A DNA stretch of 64,000 bases from Comamonas antarctica (GTDB lineage Bacteria; Pseudomonadota; Gammaproteobacteria; Burkholderiales; Burkholderiaceae_C), in assembly GCF_013363755.1 (NCBI RefSeq), contig NZ_CP054840.1, forward strand, positions 634,001 to 698,000. The letters run 5' to 3'. The notes below the pieces were generated by a model. That model made no database searches and was not told the DNA's origin. It saw only the letters and a program-made list of their open reading frames with translations. Positions 62,401 through 64,000 of the stretch are shown piece after piece. The first letter of the stretch is position 1, and every line of letters starts with the position of its first letter. A program made the translations under genes and the position numbers.

Positions 62401-64000
62401 GCTCGCGCGCACGCTAGAGCATGCGCTGATGCATGTGCGTGCGCAGGGCGCGGGCGAAGTGCAGCAGCTGGCGACGTTCCAGGCCGCGGCCAACGAGATC
62501 CGCCGCCTGCTGCACCAGTTTGCCGCGGGCTTTCTCAAGGCGCCGCAGCCGTCCGTGGAGGCGGCGTTGCAGCAGGTGCTGGCGTCCGAGATCCACAGTG
62601 CGCCGGGCGCAGGCCCCGGGCCGCTCGATGCCGAGGATGCGCTCTGGGCGCAGGAAATCCGCGCCGACGCGGCGGCGGCCCAGCAGGCCGCGGACGCGGC
62701 CGCGCAGCAGCAGCGCTTCGACGCGGCCATGGCCGCCGCGGTCGGCACCGACAGCGATATCGATGACGATATCGAGGTGCTCGATGCGCTGGACCCCGAC
62801 CTGTTCCCGATTTTCGAGGAAGAGGCCGCCGAGCTGCTGCCGCAGCTGGGCACGGCGCTGCGCGACTGGGCCGCGCACCCGCAGCGGCTGGAAGCGCGCA
62901 ACGCCAGCCTGCGCACGCTGCACACCTTGAAGGGCAGCGCGCGCCTGGCCGGCGCGATGCGCCTGGGCGATATCAGCCACCGGCTGGAGTCGGCCATCGA
63001 GCAGATCGATGCGCAGGCCGCACAGGCCGCGCAGATCGAGCCGCTGCTGGGCAGTTTCGACACGCTGCATGCGCATTTCGCGGCGCTGCGCCTGCTCGCG
63101 GAGAACGCAGCGGCCGCGCCAGCGGCCGAAGCCGCCGCGCCGCAGCCGGCCGCGGAGGCGGCGCCACCCGAGGTGGCACCGGCCGCCATTCGGGACGGCC
63201 TGCGCGCGCCGACCTTCACGCCCATCGCGCCGCTGGCCAGCGCGCGCTCCGCATCGCAGCAGTCGGTGCGCGTGCGCGGCCAGCTGCTCGACCGTCTGAT
63301 CAACCAGTCCGGCGAAGTGCTGATCGCGCGCTCGCGCATCGACGCGCGGCTGGTGCAGGCCCGCAGTTCGCTGCAGGACCTCAACGGCAACCTCGAACGC
63401 CTGCGCCAGCAGCTGCGCGACATCGAGGTGCAAGCCGAGACGCAGATGCAGTCGCGCCTGGCGCTGTCCAAGGACTCGGCCGCGGGCTTCGATCCGCTGG
63501 AGTTCGACCGCTTCACGCGCGTGCAGGAGCTCACGCGCATGATGGCCGAGTCGGTCAACGACGTAGCCACGGTGCAGCGCAACCTGCAGCGCGATCTGGC
63601 CGCGGCCGAGGACGATCTCGTGGCCCAGGGGCGCCAGGCGCGCGACCTGCAGCGCGACCTGCTGCGCACGCGCATGGTGGAGTTCGATGCGATCTCCGAG
63701 CGCCTTTACGCCGTGGTGCGCCAGACCTCCAAGGAAATGGGCAAGCAGGTGCGGCTGAACATTGCCGGCGGCACGATTGAAATGGACCGCGGCGTGCTCG
63801 ACCGCATGGTGCCGGCCTTCGAGCACCTGCTGCGCAACTGCGTGGCCCATGGCATTGAAAGCCCGGCGCAGCGCGAGGCGCAGGGCAAGCCCGCCACCGG
63901 CACCATTGGCATCACGCTGCAGCACGAAGGCAACGATGTGCGCGTGCGCGTCGAGGACGACGGCGCGGGGCTGGATCTCAAGCGCATCCATGCCGTGGCA
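59498..64000 (+). CDS. chpA: Hybrid chemotaxis histidine kinase ChpA/PilL (partial, 3' end outside window)
   Basis: This CheA-like kinase is open for 1501 codons to the window edge. It has several histidine phosphotransfer (Hpt) domains: HTLKGSARMVG with H697, HSLAGSSATVG with H952 and HTLKGSARLAG with H1142, plus a degenerate one near HVAGHMAQMRGVLSLLG. The dimerisation/kinase part follows (SVRVRGQLLDRLINQSGEVL), with the N-box FEHLLRNCVAHGIESP and the ATP-lid start VEDDGAGLDLKRI at the end. CheW and receiver domains are expected beyond 64000. GGGGAG precedes the ATG. It completes the pilG-H-I-J-chpA operon for twitching motility and surface sensing. Confidence 0.94.
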   Translation, partial: MSSTDVFLPPDAAPVAGALPGEQDLGPLAWVIDELRRSLEGAARTLGRFAREPGVEPGAQPALDTLALQQALHQAGGALEMVEMRAPALLVQALEAALLRLAQEPGRCTPEAAAALENACFALLEYLETVLAGRNVPAVALFPQYRAVQALAGNDKVHPGDLWPAERRLHEPALDELGPVLAYGPQTRALLDAGVLALVKSGDAAGAAQLRGACLGLAAAQQASGARSFWKIAAGFFDGLAHGLVKPDVYAKRAGSRVLLQYAAMAKGDDRLPDRLTQDLLFFCAQAAMPRDDTGEAPARAPVLHAVRTAFGLERHMPVDYDKPRFGRFDPALLAQARKRVAGAAECWSALAGGDRSKIKPVVEQFGQVCDSLNRLYPDSTALARALQRVMETLARSGEPPAPAPALALEVATAVLYLQAALAAPELAEESMGAHAGRLAQRLDEVRQGQESQPLEAWMEDLYRRVSDHQTMGSVVGELRATLAETEHLLDQFFRAPDDAGVLAHVAGHMAQMRGVLSLLGLDQACLAVVRMRETVEQLMRGEIAADQQPQVFARVGSNLGALGFLIDMLSYQRHLARTLFVYDETLGELRIIMGRERARAGDAPAQRAQHVEARAAQPQPEPAPAPPVSDIPSEPPATLAAAVPLSLLPEDSDEELRAIFLDEAREVVAQGLEALETLALDAGQWSAQTSLRRAFHTLKGSARMVGLDEFGEAGWAMEQLLNAWLAEQKPMPADWQALAREALQAFAAWTQAIADGQDEAWSATPFRAAADALRLEGRRAEVALRPSLRRRPDEVAAPAQDSIAPPELPGIAEEIDFAAFASALDASEQLPQDAPVAEPLLAQDEAHDTPEWEDTHIDQEVPQGFAPWDRAPEEAVAEAAPPAEAANEPEPEPEPVDDNLKLIDGLRIHLPLYNVYLNEADEWSRCLDVCLQEWALEPHRPQPEEAVGWAHSLAGSSATVGFKDLSRLARTLEHALMHVRAQGAGEVQQLATFQAAANEIRRLLHQFAAGFLKAPQPSVEAALQQVLASEIHSAPGAGPGPLDAEDALWAQEIRADAAAAQQAADAAAQQQRFDAAMAAAVGTDSDIDDDIEVLDALDPDLFPIFEEEAAELLPQLGTALRDWAAHPQRLEARNASLRTLHTLKGSARLAGAMRLGDISHRLESAIEQIDAQAAQAAQIEPLLGSFDTLHAHFAALRLLAENAAAAPAAEAAAPQPAAEAAPPEVAPAAIRDGLRAPTFTPIAPLASARSASQQSVRVRGQLLDRLINQSGEVLIARSRIDARLVQARSSLQDLNGNLERLRQQLRDIEVQAETQMQSRLALSKDSAAGFDPLEFDRFTRVQELTRMMAESVNDVATVQRNLQRDLAAAEDDLVAQGRQARDLQRDLLRTRMVEFDAISERLYAVVRQTSKEMGKQVRLNIAGGTIEMDRGVLDRMVPAFEHLLRNCVAHGIESPAQREAQGKPATGTIGITLQHEGNDVRVRVEDDGAGLDLKRIHAVA

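Overview
The window is GC-rich, densely coded DNA that looks like the chromosome of a betaproteobacterium of the family Comamonadaceae (order Burkholderiales). This is an inference. It rests on the dusB-fis-purH order, two orphan Bug-type (TctC) solute receptors, a rubredoxin gene beside pilG-pilH-pilI-pilJ-chpA, and Comamonadaceae-looking intergenic repeats. I see no tRNA, rRNA, CRISPR array, insertion sequence or phage gene. Both ends cut through genes: dctM on the left and chpA on the right.

Positions 1-12,120 hold two catabolic cassettes. The first joins a TRAP transporter (dctP-Q-M) to a D-hydantoinase/dihydropyrimidinase on the minus strand. Facing it on the plus strand are an arylmalonate decarboxylase/maleate isomerase-like protein, a GntR-FCD regulator and a hydantoin-racemase-like protein. 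Four TGTCGACA-type boxes lie in the shared promoter region. The second is a sugar-acid cassette: a LacI regulator divergent from a Bug receptor, an HpaI-type aldolase, an IlvD/Edd-type dehydratase and an RraA-like protein, with three operator-like palindromes in between.

Positions 12,120-25,700 are mixed. They carry a fasciclin gene divergent from a ferritin-like Tat lipoprotein gene; a TetR-MFS pair divergent from a lone fabF-like gene; a PepSY remnant and a diguanylate cyclase; a PepSY/DUF2946/TonB-receptor metal cluster; a PA2169-family stress protein; and topoisomerase IB.

Positions 25,780-40,450 hold more uptake and degradation genes: an amidase-MFS-amidase operon joined by ATGA overlaps, a five-gene peptide-type ABC importer with its own GntR-UTRA regulator, and a benzoylformate-decarboxylase-like gene with a Bug receptor and a LysR regulator.

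Positions 40,600-64,000 are partly core genome: an ECF sigma/anti-sigma pair, dusB-fis-purH, a cytochrome c, an amino-acid permease, a siderophore receptor with a one-polypeptide sigma/anti-sigma regulator (IutY-like), hemL-thiD, rubredoxin and the Pil-Chp twitching chemosensory cluster.

Two findings stand out. First, the FecI/FecR-type fusion at 51163-52434 has the sigma factor and the periplasmic anti-sigma part on one polypeptide, with no room for a separate cytoplasmic anti-sigma domain. Second, the motif TGMATCCA-N15/16-CGTAY occurs upstream of the ECF sigma gene at 40616 and of both divergent genes (fasciclin and ferritin-like) 28 kb away. This suggests one small sigma regulon.
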